A stretch of DNA of 64,000 bases, from contig NOWV01000095.1 in assembly GCA_003344405.1 (NCBI GenBank), forward strand, positions 124,001 through 188,000, read 5' to 3'. Source of the stretch: Trichoplax sp. H2. Taxonomy: Eukaryota > Placozoa > Uniplacotomia > Trichoplacea. The position numbers and the translations under genes were made by a program. The notes beneath the pieces are model-generated. The model did no database searches and was not told the DNA's origin. It was given only the letters and a program-made list of their open reading frames with translations. Positions 24,612-38,039 of the stretch are shown in pieces (the stretch's first letter is position 1; the number at the start of each line of letters is the position of its first letter).

Positions 24612-25195
24612 TTTGTCTGCCTTTGCAAACTTTATCGCGCACGGTAAAACCAAAAGACTAAAAAAAACGGGAAAGAGCCTTTCTTCACTGTGTGAAAGAA
24701 TTGAGACTGCTAGAAATGATGGATCAATTTCATATGGAACTTTTATCGCATACGGTAAAACTGATGACTAAAAGAATGGGAAAGAGCCTTTCTTAACTGT
24801 GTGAAAGAATTAAGACTGATAGAAATGATGGATCAATTCGTCTTGGAAACTTTGTGGCGTACGGTAAAACCAAAGGCTGGAAAAAAATGAGAATAGCCTT
24901 TTTTAACGGTGTGAAAAATTCAAACTGCTAGAAATGATATCAATCAGTTGCCTGCCTTTGCAAACTTTATCGCGTTCGGTAAAACCAACAACTAAAAAAA
25001 TGGGAAAGAGCCTTTCTTAGCTGTGTTAAAAAATTCAGACTGCTTAGACTGCTAGAAATAATATCAATCAGTGGCCTGCCTTTGCAAACTTCATCGCGCT
25101 CGGTAAAACCAAAGCTTGAAAAATGGGAAGAAGCCTCTCTTAACTGTGTAAGAAATTTCAGACTGTTAGAAATGATATCAATCGGTGGCCAAGTA
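24612..25195. repeat. five-copy tandem repeat, about 110-125 bp
   Basis: Units contain GCCTTTGCAAACTTTATCGCG, CGGTAAAACCAAA, ATGGGAAAGAGCCTTTCTTA and GACTGCTAGAAATGAT. The GGGAAAGAGCC landmark recurs near 24669, 24778, 24889, 25002 and 25126. The last copies are most alike (ATATCAATCAGTGGCCTGCC). No coding function. Confidence 0.85.
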
Positions 25196-25614
25196 GTAAT
25201 TTAAACTATTAAATTCAACATCGATCGGCTGCCTATCTTCGTCGATAGTGTTCAAATTGAAGGGAGGTATGTAATTTCACTATAGAGGGCTAGTCAGCGC
25301 TATCTTTTAGGTTAGTAGTTTCAAAAATAAAATTTAATATTCCTTGTAAGCGATTGAACTCCATCCAACAAAGTAGAGAGTTATACTGGTAAAAAAAAAT
25401 GGTCAAAGCATAGATAGATATTAGAGTAGAAGTGCGTGCGAAGTAGTTAATAGTTGACCATTAAAGATTAAATGGTCAAAGTATGGAGAGATATCGATTA
25501 TAAAGCTAATGATGAATACTAATCACTGGTAGGCTTCAGCTAGGACAGGTCTTATAAAGCGGAAAGTCGGAAGAAATAAGATTCAACGATTTTATATTAA
25601 ACTCTATAGTCTGC

Positions 25615-26480
25615 GATAGTCTGCGAATGCCTTGTAGAATCGAAATGAAGAGGAAGAAAGACGTAGAATACACTAGCATTATCTCCTATTTCCTGTTCTC
25701 TTCATATTCAATTCTACAGAGCGTCCAAGTACTCGGTAGGATTTAGTAATCTATGCTATATCAACACTCTCGGATATTTGCTTTTGCATGTTTACCTGTT
25801 AACGACAATTTGCAAATCAAAGCAGACATTGTTGTATTTGTACAGTCTAGTTATTGAATCTTACATTCTCCTATTTTTCTGCCCTTTCACTTTCTATTAG
25901 TAGCCATGGACTTGATAGGATTTGGTGATGTATCGTTGGTATACACTATTACACTTTATAATATCTCATATTTAAATGCTGTATTCTTCAATTTTTAGTC
26001 AGTCCCTTTCGTTTTTACTGCAACGCCTCATCGATTTGGTTGGATTTCATAATCTATGGTCATCTATGTTCTCGGATAAGTGCCTTTTGCGCGTATGGCT
26101 GTCTACTTTCTTATTATGTACTAGTCCCCAAAAAACTCCTCGCGTTACTGATGGGTTGGTATTAATTAAATTATTAACATTAAATTCTATATTGGAGAGT
26201 ACAGCCCAATTTTTGGTTGTACCATTCCAAAATTAGTCTCTAGGAGTGCAATAGTGTATATCGACTGTACTGTCCGAGAGCATAGATGTACTATAGATTA
26301 CTAAATCTTTCCTAGTCAATGGATACCCAGTAGAATAAAATAAGAAGAAGATGAAGGATAAGAGAATATAACATTAAAAAAATAGACTGTACATATATAA
26401 TAATGTATTAATAAGTTAGACGGCTATTTGCACAAAAAGTGAATTTTCTACTCTATAGATGCGCTGTAGAATAGAATATG
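25615..26480. repeat. interspersed direct and inverted repeat cluster (foldback-like)
   Basis: TGTAGAAT..GAA.TGAAGAG near 25633 is inverted at about 25691-25719. The motif GATTTAGTAATCTATG....CTCTCGGATA occurs direct near 25740 and 26040 and inverted near 26258-26300. Another copy of the TGTAGAATAGAATATGAA arm is near 26468. The arrangement suggests remnants of a small foldback or MITE-like element. No transposase seen. Confidence 0.55.
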
Positions 26481-27726
26481 AAAAGGACGGAAATTATGAG
26501 AATATACTCGTAATATTGAATTCACAAAGTAGATTGCACAAATGAAACAGTATAGGCTAAGAAGGTAGACAGCTCTTTATGCAAAGTAGAAGTCTTTGAT
26601 TGAAGAAGATATCAAGTAAGCGAATAGAAACATGATATTTGCAAGGTAGGAAAAATTTAGTTTATTTTGATAAGACTTCACAAATTGGACATACATTGAC
26701 GGCAAATACAAATCGCTATCGTAGATCGTATTGATTTGCGATAGGGCAAGCAATAATAAAATATGCCAATGCTAAATAGTTGCAATGTAAAAATACCAAC
26801 ACTAATACAAGTGATGTACATAAATAAATTAACAATGATAGCATTGTTGCAAGTATACATATCAAGAAGCTACTAAGAAATATAAGAAAATGACAATATC
26901 TGAGACGAGGGCAAAGGAGTACAAGAATCATGACACACGTTAACCTAAATTATCGTAGAAAGGATAATATGAAAGGTAACATAGTTCTTCATCAATAAGC
27001 GATTTAAGTAACCTAAACATTCTGTACGCGTTATGCTATCTTAATGAATCAAGTTCTAGGCGTAAGTAAATTATCATTAGTAACTTATATAATAATGTAT
27101 GTCCAGTTAAAAACAACATAAGACATTAATTAATGCAACAATGTCCACCTTAAACGTTACCATCAGTTTGAATCACAGTGACGTATGAATAATAGTAAAG
27201 ACACATTGAAGAGATTGTTCAAATTGCAATGAACCATAGAAAAATTGTTCTTGAATAGCTCAATTCAGAAATAATTAAAAAAGTCCTACCTTCAAGGATG
27301 AGATCATATAGCATTAGAAATGAATTGTGTCGCAGCTCATATAAAGTTATTATTATCACATTTTATCAATATTTAATATGCAAGTTAAGAAAGATAAGTT
27401 ATTATACACATATCAATTTGAAATAGTAGGGAAAGAAAATATCGAAGCTACTATAAAGATAATAGCAATGTACGCGTATGCATTTCATGGTTCATACGTG
27501 CTCAAGCAGAAAAGTAGTTTCTTTTCAAGTCTACCAGGTGTTCAATAACTTAAATTAGGGTCCAGTGCGTTGGGACTAGCTTTTGGCAAGTCATTGATTA
27601 AACTACTGTAGGTCTTGTTGTTATATTAGTAGACGAAGGAAGGTATAAAGTTTTCAATGTATGATTATTATTAATAATTAAAGTAAATAATCGTATAGCA
27701 TCATTTGTAAATATTCCTGATGATGT
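26481..27726. other. 3' flank of the long-tailed receptor gene
   Basis: AT-rich with no recognised exon. Two overlapping minus-strand open frames (26678-26931) are hydrophobic low-complexity runs judged to be chance. Confidence 0.45.
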
Positions 27727-30700
27727 CTATACAAAAGTGGAAAATGCTGATTGATTGGGATTAATGGTATTGGCTGGACTTCCTGGATAACTACTGCGTA
27801 ATGTTGGGGCATAACTACCGCCATGGAATGAAGCATTTCCATCAAATCTGGCTTCACTGTAGTTGCCCATAAACGATGTTGTGTCGGTAGTACTATTTCT
27901 TTTGCTTAATCCACCATATGCGTTGATAAATGAACCATCTTCGTTGAATTTGGATAAATGGGGTAAATCAGCATATTGATCCATGCTATCAACGCTATCT
28001 ACTTCAACATCACTGTGTCTAAAGTTGTCTTCGGTATGGTGATTATCTTCTGGTAAGGGAGGCCTCTTAACTTCTTCTTCTGGTTCATCAGCAGGTAGTG
28101 GTGGTACATCAGGTTTCTTTTCATTATCTGAAGGGGTAAAGTAGCGACCGCCATTTTTTTTCTTTCTATCAGATCGAATAAAGCAGACTAGAACTAAAAA
28201 GACCAACAAAATTCCTGACGCGCTAACTAAAGCTATAAACCAAACTTCTTGATAGAACGGCGTTTGTGCTCCTGGTATCGCAGCTGTAGTAGCGTTAACT
28301 TGATTACTAGGTAAGCTGAAAATATTGTTACTAATAGCGATAACATGGCAGATGTAGGAAGTTGCTGCAAGTAACCCAGTCACTTTATACCGACGTACTG
28401 ATATTGCTATCATGGTAGTGCTAGCATTGACAAAAGCACCTTGTGATGTTGCAACTCTATACTGAATAATAAATCCGTTCGTTGGATTTTCACTTGCTAC
28501 CCATTCAAAATCAATGGCAGTTTGTTCAATGCTAACAACTTTGAATAGGGTTGGTGCAGCAGGTCCTAAGCCATTTACCGGACTGCGAATATCGCTAGGT
28601 ACACCATAACCGTTGGCATTTTTAGGTGTTACAGTAAAGATGTAATTGCCTGCTGCCATATTATTGAAAGTAAATGTAGTTTCAGCATTGACAGTATTAT
28701 AGGTTGAATATGGGCCTGCAATGCCTGAAGCATTTAAAACCGCATATTGAATTTGATATTGAGTAATTCCGTTAGCTATTGCAGGTGCAACCCATTGAAC
28801 AACAACCTGACTTTTAACTGATTCCGTAACTTTTAGGCCCGTAACTGCATCTAAAAGAATAAGTTGTAACGCAGGTTAGTAATTCAATAAAATCTTTGTA
28901 GCTACGATTGGATAACTTTATACATGACCGATATCTATAGTACCGTAAAGTCCTAGATATCGTAGATTATTTTAATATTAACTATTCATGATAAGCAACA
29001 ATATTTGAATTGAATATCCATTGCATTCGTCTCTTTCTCCTTCGTTAAGATTTTTCTTTATTGCATATTACTTAGATAAGATGCAAATTGATCTTGTTTA
29101 TCTATTTAGAATTTTACCTGGTACAGGATTATTGGTATAGGCGGTAATAGTAGAAGAGAAAGGTCCATCTCCACCTGAAGTATATGCGTTAATTCTAAAA
29201 CTGTAAGTAAAATACGCTGATAATCCTTCGATAGTAGCCGTATTAATATCCCCAAATGTGCTAGTGTTAGCAATTGAGTTATCATATATCCAATATGAGA
29301 TCTGTTGGTAACAGAAGAGAAGATTTTATTAATAGAATTGACTTTGTGTTATATCTTGTCAATGCTACTGTATTTACAGTATTAAGCAGTGAATTCAATA
29401 ATGAATGATTCAATGACAGTAGATGATGATATGGTTAAAAAAAAATTGAATTTTAAATCGATGCCTCAAGTATCGATATCACGATCTACAGCGAAGCACT
29501 GATTTAGGGTGATTATATAATATATACTGTACCCTAAGATATGTTATCTAGTTATTTACTATCGCATGCAGTAAACTCAAGCATTTCGTTCAATAGAACG
29601 GGTTATTGTCTAGTTGAAATGAATGTTGCTTATATCTTAACTGAAGTAATTATACACTCTATTTTTCTTGCAAATATCATTACAAAGACTTCTCTGTTGA
29701 TCAATCAACTTACCCTATATCCAACTGCCGTTGCTCTTGTTGTTGCAACGCTAGAAATCTTATTCCACGTTATTTTGACTGTACTAGTACTGATAACGTA
29801 AGCTTTAATGCTTGTAGGTGCTGCAGTAGGTGGTGAACTACCAGTAGTAGCCTTAATGACAGGAGTTGATGCTATTCCTAATCCAGCGTTATTGAATGGT
29901 TGCAACTGTAATTCGTAAGTAGTGCTTTGAAGGAGGCCAGTTAATCGATATGAACCTCCAGTATTTATATCCAGAGTTACCCAAGTCGATGTCGACACTG
30001 ATGTTCGATAATATAGCTTATAACCAATACCAGCATCATTTTGCTCTTCGCGTGATAATGGCTTGAAACTAATATCGATCGCAGTTGGATCAGATGCTAC
30101 TCCATTAGCTCGAAATTCGCCAGGAGCATAAGAAGGTCTAGCTCCAGATGTCGAAAATACTAAATGTGCGCTATCTTTACTTGTGCCAACTGCATTGACG
30201 GCTACTACTTTAAAGCGATAAGTATTAAAAGGTGATAAAGTAACTCGACGGAATGTGGTTGATACTGGGATATAATCTTGGGCGATTCTCCACGCGTCGA
30301 CACTATTGACCCGATATAAAATTGTAAATCTCAATAATGGGCTGTTGTTCGGACTGCCAGGTAACCATGATAATACCACAGCCGAGGATATTAGCTGACT
30401 GTAAGTAAAACTAAATGGAGGATCTGGTGCATCATTAACCGTCAACAAGGCTGATGAAGATTGAGGCACATAACCAACAAATGGTACAAAAGTCGCAGCT
30501 ACACATGAAAATGTACCTGTATCAGTTAATGTTGTATTAACATAAGTTAATGTTGTGGTTAAACCAGACGTTGTAATGGTAGCTCGACTTGTAGTAATAT
30601 TGACATTGTTTCTTTGCCAATATAGAGCGACATTATAGTTTACCGCTTTCGTAACTGCACAAGATATGCTGAAATTTTGGGGTCGTCGGACAGAAGTCTT

Positions 30701-32236
30701 AACTAATGGTTTCGAAAAGACTGTAGCACTGACCACGATGGCAATGCCGGATACATTACTACTTCCATATCGATTTCTTGCAGTGCACATGTAAGTTCCG
30801 GCATCGTTATCGTCTACGTTGTGAATAATTAAATTACCATTTAGCAAGACTGTATATTTGTTATATAATAATGTATCCACAAATCCTCCATTTCTTGTAT
30901 AGGTCATTACCGGTCGAGGGCCGCCAGTAACTGTGCAACGTATAGTGGAAGTTTGTCCTCGAAACAATGTGGTTTGTGTATAAGGTTTTTCGGTGAAAAC
31001 TGGTGCTGCAACTGTGACATTAAGATAACCAGATGAAGCAACGTTTGAATGGTCATTATAGCCGACACAAGTATAGACCTTTGTATCTTCCCTAGCGAGA
31101 TTACGTATGGTTAACGATCCATTAGAATTTAGAACATATCTAGAGCTTGCGACGATTTGTTGACCATTCATATACCATCTATATTTGATATTCGATCCGC
31201 TAACTGAGCAAGGCCAAACGAAATCTGATTCGACAGGTTGATTAGTATCAGTGATTGGCGTTATCCATCGTGAATCGATTGTAACTTTGAGTGTCGTGGT
31301 AGCTGTAACTTGGCTACTCCCTGAAATGGCCGTACATTGATAATCACCCGCATCGACTGTTTGAATATTTTTAATTACAAGATGGCGACCAAATTTTTCG
31401 ATAGCATAGCGATTAGTAGGCAATGTACCTGATTTTTTTTGCCATCGAATATTAGGTACCGGATAACCCGTTGCTATACACTCCAAAACAACTCGAGCTT
31501 GACCAAGAAGAGCGACAGGTGCATTAGGTGCGACTGCAATTTTAGGAGTTACCGTTGTCGCTGTGTTTGTTGTAAAATTGACATATTGAAATGTTCCTAC
31601 ATATTTGGTTTCTTCTGAAGATCCTGTATTAGGGTTATTTGAAGTCCATTTAACAGTACATTGATAGGATCCAGTATTATTTGGCCAACCAGCAATGAAG
31701 ATCAAATCGCCAGCGTAGACCGCCTGAGCTATACTATTCGTTTCAGTCAGTCTAACGTTGTTGGCATCAGTCCAATAAATTACATTAGGTCGTGGTAAGT
31801 TTTTTTCCGAGATTTGGCATCGCAATCGAGCGTTACCGTTAATATCTATAGTGAATACTTCGGCGGCAACACCAAGCTTTTCTAATATACGCACTTGAAG
31901 TGTTGCTTCACGGCTAATACTTGTACCATAAAGATTACTAGCTAAGCAGGTATATTTGCCAGCATCCGCTGGAATGATACCGGTAAATGTTAAATTACCG
32001 CCGCTAAGCTTAATTCGAGCATCGTATTGGATATTTTTACCGTTATGTTGCCATACATAAGAAATAGTTCCAGCTCCGGTAGCTTCGCAGGGGACGACAA
32101 GATTATCGCTACCCGTACGAGATATTGCGTTTTCATTGATGAAATCGACCGGCTGTATGATTATAGTAGGAGCAGTGATTGCATTGATGACCGTAGTTGT
32201 TAAAAACAAGAGGGAGATGGTTGTTATTAATTTCAT
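27727..32236 (-). CDS. L1CAM/neuroglian-family adhesion receptor, long-tailed
   Basis: Three exons, 32236-29714, 29301-29118 and 28850-27727, join in phase 0 (GYR|ISYW) and phase 1 (NPVP-D-AVTG) and give 1276 residues, close to vertebrate L1 length. Order: signal peptide (MKLITTISLLFLTTTVINA), six Ig domains, five FN3 domains, TM about 1106-1127, then a tail of about 149 residues. The tail carries three family-like features: a basic juxtamembrane RSDRKKKNGGRYFTP resembling the L1 KGGKYSV region, FNEDGSFINAY (Tyr about 1214) resembling the ankyrin-binding FNEDGSFIGQY, and a C-terminal STFV fitting a class I PDZ ligand. A proline-rich acidic segment (PPLPADEP, RPPLPEDN) is also present. The role is homophilic or heterophilic adhesion coupled to ankyrin/spectrin (family knowledge). 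Whether FINAY still binds ankyrin is open. Confidence 0.9.
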
Positions 32237-35200
32237 ATTGTTAATTTAGATGCCCGATAAAGCAATGAGAAAGAAACCAATCAATATCGGGTTAAAAAAA
32301 GCTGCTTATGGAAATCTAGAAAGGTTTGTAAGCAGAGATAACTGTATTGACAATTTTTGGATTATTTTGTGACAGAGAAGAATGTACTGCTCAATAAGAC
32401 AATATATATTACTGTACTTCAAGAATGGAATTAGTTGAAAAGGCCGATCAAGATAATTGAGATTGTAATAGTAGCGCTTGAACTGTTTAGACAGAAAGTT
32501 TTAATTGTTGACTATCTAGTATGGATTAAGAATTTGTAAAGACTTTGTTTGATAAATATGGATGGTATTTATCCGTTTGTACGAGTCAGTTACAAATGGA
32601 AAAAAGTTCTAAATTATTTCAAATATCTTCATCAATTTGATTGGAGAAAAGAAGAAGTCGTTTTCGGTTTGGTGATGGTAGGAATTGATTCAACTTTAAA
32701 ATCGTTACGAATGGGACTACCAATAGGCTCAACTTAAGCTGCAGGATAAAAAAAGAAGAAAAGGATCGTTATCATAGGTTAGCAACTCCTGACACTGGTA
32801 ATATTATTTTGAAATGCAAAAATAAGTGATCAATCCATTACTAAGGACAGAGTCTGAAAAAATTATAAGAATCGATGTCAATAATTTATACCTAGTTGGA
32901 AGGATTGATTAATGAAAGAAAAATGTATCCAGTGATGGCAGGAAGACAATATTAACAACGGATTGTAATTTGTTTTTCAAATTAATGAAACTTTTCAATT
33001 TTTCCTACTTTTCCGTTTGAAGCGTTCAAGACCACCAGCAGAGTGATATGCGTACCTACCACAGTTATCAGAGAGAAAGGAAAAGAGAAATAAAAGTTAA
33101 GCTTGACTGTAAAGTAAACTGCTTAAGATCTGTTTACCGCGTTTAGCATCTATCGGCGCAAAAGCGAGAAGGACTAAACTAACCGTATATACAGTAGGAA
33201 GCGTAGAAAGATGGCTAAAATTTAAGTGAAAAAGCGAGGGATTCTTACCTTAACGATCAAAATTTGACTGGTTGTTGATGTCTTTAAGTCGACGGTGAAA
33301 AAGAGAATTATCAATCACCAGTACTTGTGACTGCTTTGCACGATGATGTCGCGTGCCTAATTGGAAAGAAATGGAGTTCAAAACAACCGTTGAAATTGTT
33401 ACGTCGAATTGTTTCCTACCTGGATTTCCTTGTTACAGGAAAAATGGAAAAGGTTGTATTCTTGAATGATTTTTTATGAAGAGAGAGGATGATAGTAATA
33501 TGAAAGCCAATATCTGTTTTTGATTAGGTATAATTATAATTAATTAATTAGTCTAGATGGAATCGATCAATTTCAAAAAGTGCTTGACCAGCAAGGATGC
33601 CAGTGATGAGCAGTTGGAGAGTAGAATAGGATGTGATGAAAACAACGATGGTTAAAAATAATGTCGAGACGCGTTTTCAACACTAGCCCAAGCCCAGTAA
33701 CGAGAGTAACGTTGCCAATAACACATTCAAAGGCAATTTTAGCTTGATTGATAGTAATTAATCAATAAGAATGATTATTTATTGTTTGACAACAACAAAA
33801 TAGCTCCATAGTAATTTTTTGTCATCATCAATACATTTCATTTAAAATTGCTATATAAAAAGATGTATTATCTTCAACTTTTCAGTGCGGCAGGTGATAC
33901 AAAAAATATCTAGGCAATGAGTAATGGTAATGGATTGAAGATTGTACAAATATCAATTTTTTATCATCATCATCATCGTAGCCGGAGAAGAAGAAAATCA
34001 TTTTATGTGTAATTTGCAATTTAACACTTTTTCAACCTTCAGACTTGATTAAATCGATTTTTTCATGTTGGCTAATAGATAAAGGGGGAAAATAGCCCAT
34101 GAATACAATCCATGACAGGCCTGTTTACATAGTGTGTTTGCTACTGTCTACTTTTGATGTGGTTAATAGATTATTTGCAGAGAATAGAGTATCGACATTA
34201 GTGCATTCATTGTTAACGATGTCTATTGTTTCTTCTCGACGCTGTATATACATTACCACAGGATGGCACGGAGATGTTAAATTTCAATAGCTGAAATGGC
34301 ATTATCATGTAAATCAAATGTAGGCTGTCGATTTACTCATCATTGACGTATGGTTGAACGCATTTACGTGACAAGAGAAAATATCAAGTACTGGACTTAG
34401 ACCGTTAACGTCAAGCGTTACTGACGTATATATTGCCGTCGATCAAAAGGTTAGAAAGAAACTGTTAATAAGAAATGACAACATAGACAAACGATAAATT
34501 GACCATGTCTGTTGGCTAAGCAATCAATGACGACACGATCGAATTTACAGTCTCGAAATCTATTGAAATGAGGTCATCAATATGCAATTTGTCCTGGGTC
34601 GACTCGAATAGACGTTAAAACGATGAAAGTTTTGTCACTTTAATGTGGTCCACATGAATACATAGTCAATATGTAAGGTAGTGGACGACGTTAACCTCCA
34701 ATCTATTAGGGAAAGGTCCAAAAATTACAGTTTTACCGGATCAAATTGAATTAACAATGATTCAGTGTCTAAAAAATGAGAATCCGGTCATCTTATACGG
34801 CCGATAGGAGTTAACAATTGTTTCTAAAGGGCGAGAAGGATATTATTTAACTTTACTAACTGGCAAGCAGTGCAGTGATATTGATCTTAATGGAATTTAG
34901 TTGATTTAAATAACGTTTGTGTTCATATTAATTAGATACTGGCATGACTATGATCTATTGAACCTGAGGTCGGTAACATTATCAAAGGATATTAATTAAG
35001 AGCAAATTTAAGTATTTTTTAGCTCAGTTCGTTTTCAGCTTGTGATTGATTTGGCCTGTTATCATTTTAATAACGATACTAGTACCATCATTTCAATTAG
35101 AATTTATCATTAGTTTAGAAGATGAGAACAGTATTGTAATACAGTAGTAAGTTGGAACTGAATTTGAGATCTACAGATTTTAAGGGCACATTTACCGTTG

Positions 35201-35993
35201 ACTTGAATTTGACTAGAAAGGTTGACCGCACATACAGCATCTAGTTTGATTCAATTTATTGTATAGGCAAGAGATAAGCGCTTTACTTTTCACATGGGTA
35301 AGTCGGATCCATACATAGGCTGCAAATTATATCGTCTCACTCAAATAAGAGTGATAGCAGCACTGATGTGCTCTATTCGAAACCCAGGATCTCAGGAATA
35401 ATCTACAATCTTAAGTTCTTCGAATGTTTATTTTGTAGATGAGCGCAATTTTATCTAGATCGGGTTAACTCCATGCGGATAACATTGGATCGATCAATAC
35501 TCTGATCCACTTTCATGGCTGGTTGTAAATTATAACACCAGCTTATTTCAATAGAAATATCCTGTAGCCGACAGACAGCTGTCCATTTTAAATGAAAGAC
35601 AGTGGGCTAACGTAGAGTTATCAAAATGATCAGGATGCTAAATTGCTAGCCAATCAATATTTTGTCATCCTACCTTGTCATTCTTATTACTGTTTTTTGC
35701 CGATAGATAATTACAATGACAAAATGGAGAAGCTGTTATAGCCCGCTAATGCAAGTACTAATTAATCAAAAGTTGTATTTTTTGTTAGTTACTTCATCAG
35801 TTTTCTAGTGGTACGAAGTGATATTTATATTCATAGAAATTGGACGAAATCAGCTCTAGATATAGCAACGATTTTAAATACGGCGGAAATAAACTATGAG
35901 TTTCCGGTACTGACTGAAGAGATAAGTGAGCAATATCATCACGTAATCAGCCTATTGGTCCGCATGAAATGATGAGTAGCAATATTGCTACTA

Positions 35994-36020
35994 ATTAATT
36001 AATTGCTTGATTAATTAATT
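35994..36020. promoter_or_regulatory. TAATTA palindrome, possible homeodomain site cluster
   Basis: ATTAATTAATT and ATTAATTAATTAT flank a GCTTG spacer, giving an inverted repeat with several TAATTA cores, the typical homeodomain half-sites. In AT-rich DNA this can arise by chance; no promoter is nearby. Confidence 0.25.
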
Positions 36021-38039
36021 ATGCCGTTTTAATGAATTGCACTTCAATTATAAATAACGCTGAGAGCTAAGGTTCGATCATCAGTCATGGCGGTGTTAGC
36101 AAACTGCAGACTAAATATTCAACCATATAGGTTACTTTTACGATAAATAATCTCTTATCTAGGACCCTTTCCTAACTATGATATTTGGTAACAGTTTCGA
36201 AGAGATTTTATTAATTGATGGCAAGTAATATCCTTCATTTAATTTGAATCTCGACTCTGATCCAGTACGGAAATTCTATTGACTATAAATACAATTCTAT
36301 AGACAAGCGTTTCTTGATGGGCCCGATCCTTTTAGACTTTCGGTAAACTTTAGTCTGTTTCATGACCAAAACTAGACCAAATGATTATCATACTACTTGA
36401 GCTACAGAAAAAATTCGGTGAAATACTCTGAGGTAGACTATTTACCTTTAATCAACATGATATTTATTTTATCATAGAATTTGTCTCGGACAGAATATTA
36501 TTGACATAATATTCTTATAGATTATGTGACTAACCAATAAAGGTTGCATGTCCTTCTATTGGATATGTTTACCCTATTATTTATTTCAATTCAAGCATGG
36601 ATTGTATTAATATTAGTGAAGTATAAATTATCTTTGCCGTTGTAGATTAAAAGTCAGTGCTAACTTGTCAATTTTCTTTATTTTGCCGTAACTAGTCTAG
36701 CTGTGACAAATTGATACTTGCATTATTATTATTCTAAATTAGGAATAGGCAGATATCCTGTAATATCATGGGAAAATTTCAACAGCTATTTTATGCGACA
36801 TCAGTTAAAGCCAAAAGTGGTGAATAAGAAAGGAAGGCTATCGGCAAATAGGAATGCGAACGTAGAATGAAACAAATTAGTAGTATTTTAATCGGAGAGA
36901 TTAACTGTAAGCATCCATATTATTAATCTTTGTTATTTTGTGACAGCATATGGGATCAAGATGCCTGATGTCTTATTGAGATGCGAGTAAATTCTATTAA
37001 CATTGATGGAAAAGTCGTCTACTAAAAAGACGATTATAATTATCGGTATGCAACATCCACAGCGTTAGTTAGGTGGGCCTCTAGCGGATTCTTAATGAAT
37101 AACTCAATGGTATGCATACTATCACTGTAGTATACTATCATAATTTTGTCCCGGGAAACAGAAATATAAAATGAGTCTTTAAAACGTTGAAACTAGTGAT
37201 TAACTGACTCGGATATCTACATAACAAGTTTAGTATGTAATGGTTATATAGTTTCTGATAGGAGAATTGCTGTAACCTTATAATAGAGATTCAATAGGCA
37301 TAAAGATTTAATAGCATGTGGGCATATAAATATTACTGAACTCATTGATTCTCAAGACTATGTAGCAGATCATTACGTCATGGTAAAACATTTAGAAGGA
37401 GAAATGGATTTTTCTCCTAAAAAATATTTCAAAGTTTGAGTTTGATCTTTACTAATATAAATCCATGCACTGTATCTTCTCTATTTTAGGATAGGGAGTC
37501 GATAATGTTGATTATATTCACTCCAGTAACTCCTGCATGTACAGTAAGACTGTCATAATAGAATTAAAATTAAACAGTCCTACGCCATTAGACGTCGAAG
37601 TAAGTTTTGCTTCATGTCATTGATGACATCCAGAAGACACTGCAACTTTGTTCTTCCGTGATAAATATTTTGAATAATATTAGCGAATAGTAATCGATAT
37701 GGAATGAATTCCATTGGATGGATTCATTAGGCTATTTTAATAGAAATGAAATGAATAGTTAAAATATTGGATAGGAACTAGGCAGCAATAATTTCACTAC
37801 TGGGTGGCCAGTCAAGTTCAACTTGCCCTTAGGCTATCAATTGGAATGGGCAGTCAAGGCAATCTTGTACCAGCCCACTATGACACATTATTTCTATTTT
37901 TACAATAACGATCTTGTAGATGGCATGTAAATACAGCAATTGTTTAAAATTTTGCGGTTAATTAATGGCAATCATTACGTGAATAAGGTTGTAGAATAAG
38001 AATAGAGACAATCATGAACTGATTCGTAAAATAGCAGCG

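Noticed and set aside
24556-24771. 71-codon plus-strand open frame
   Set aside because: It lies in the 110-125 bp tandem array; other units do not keep the frame open.
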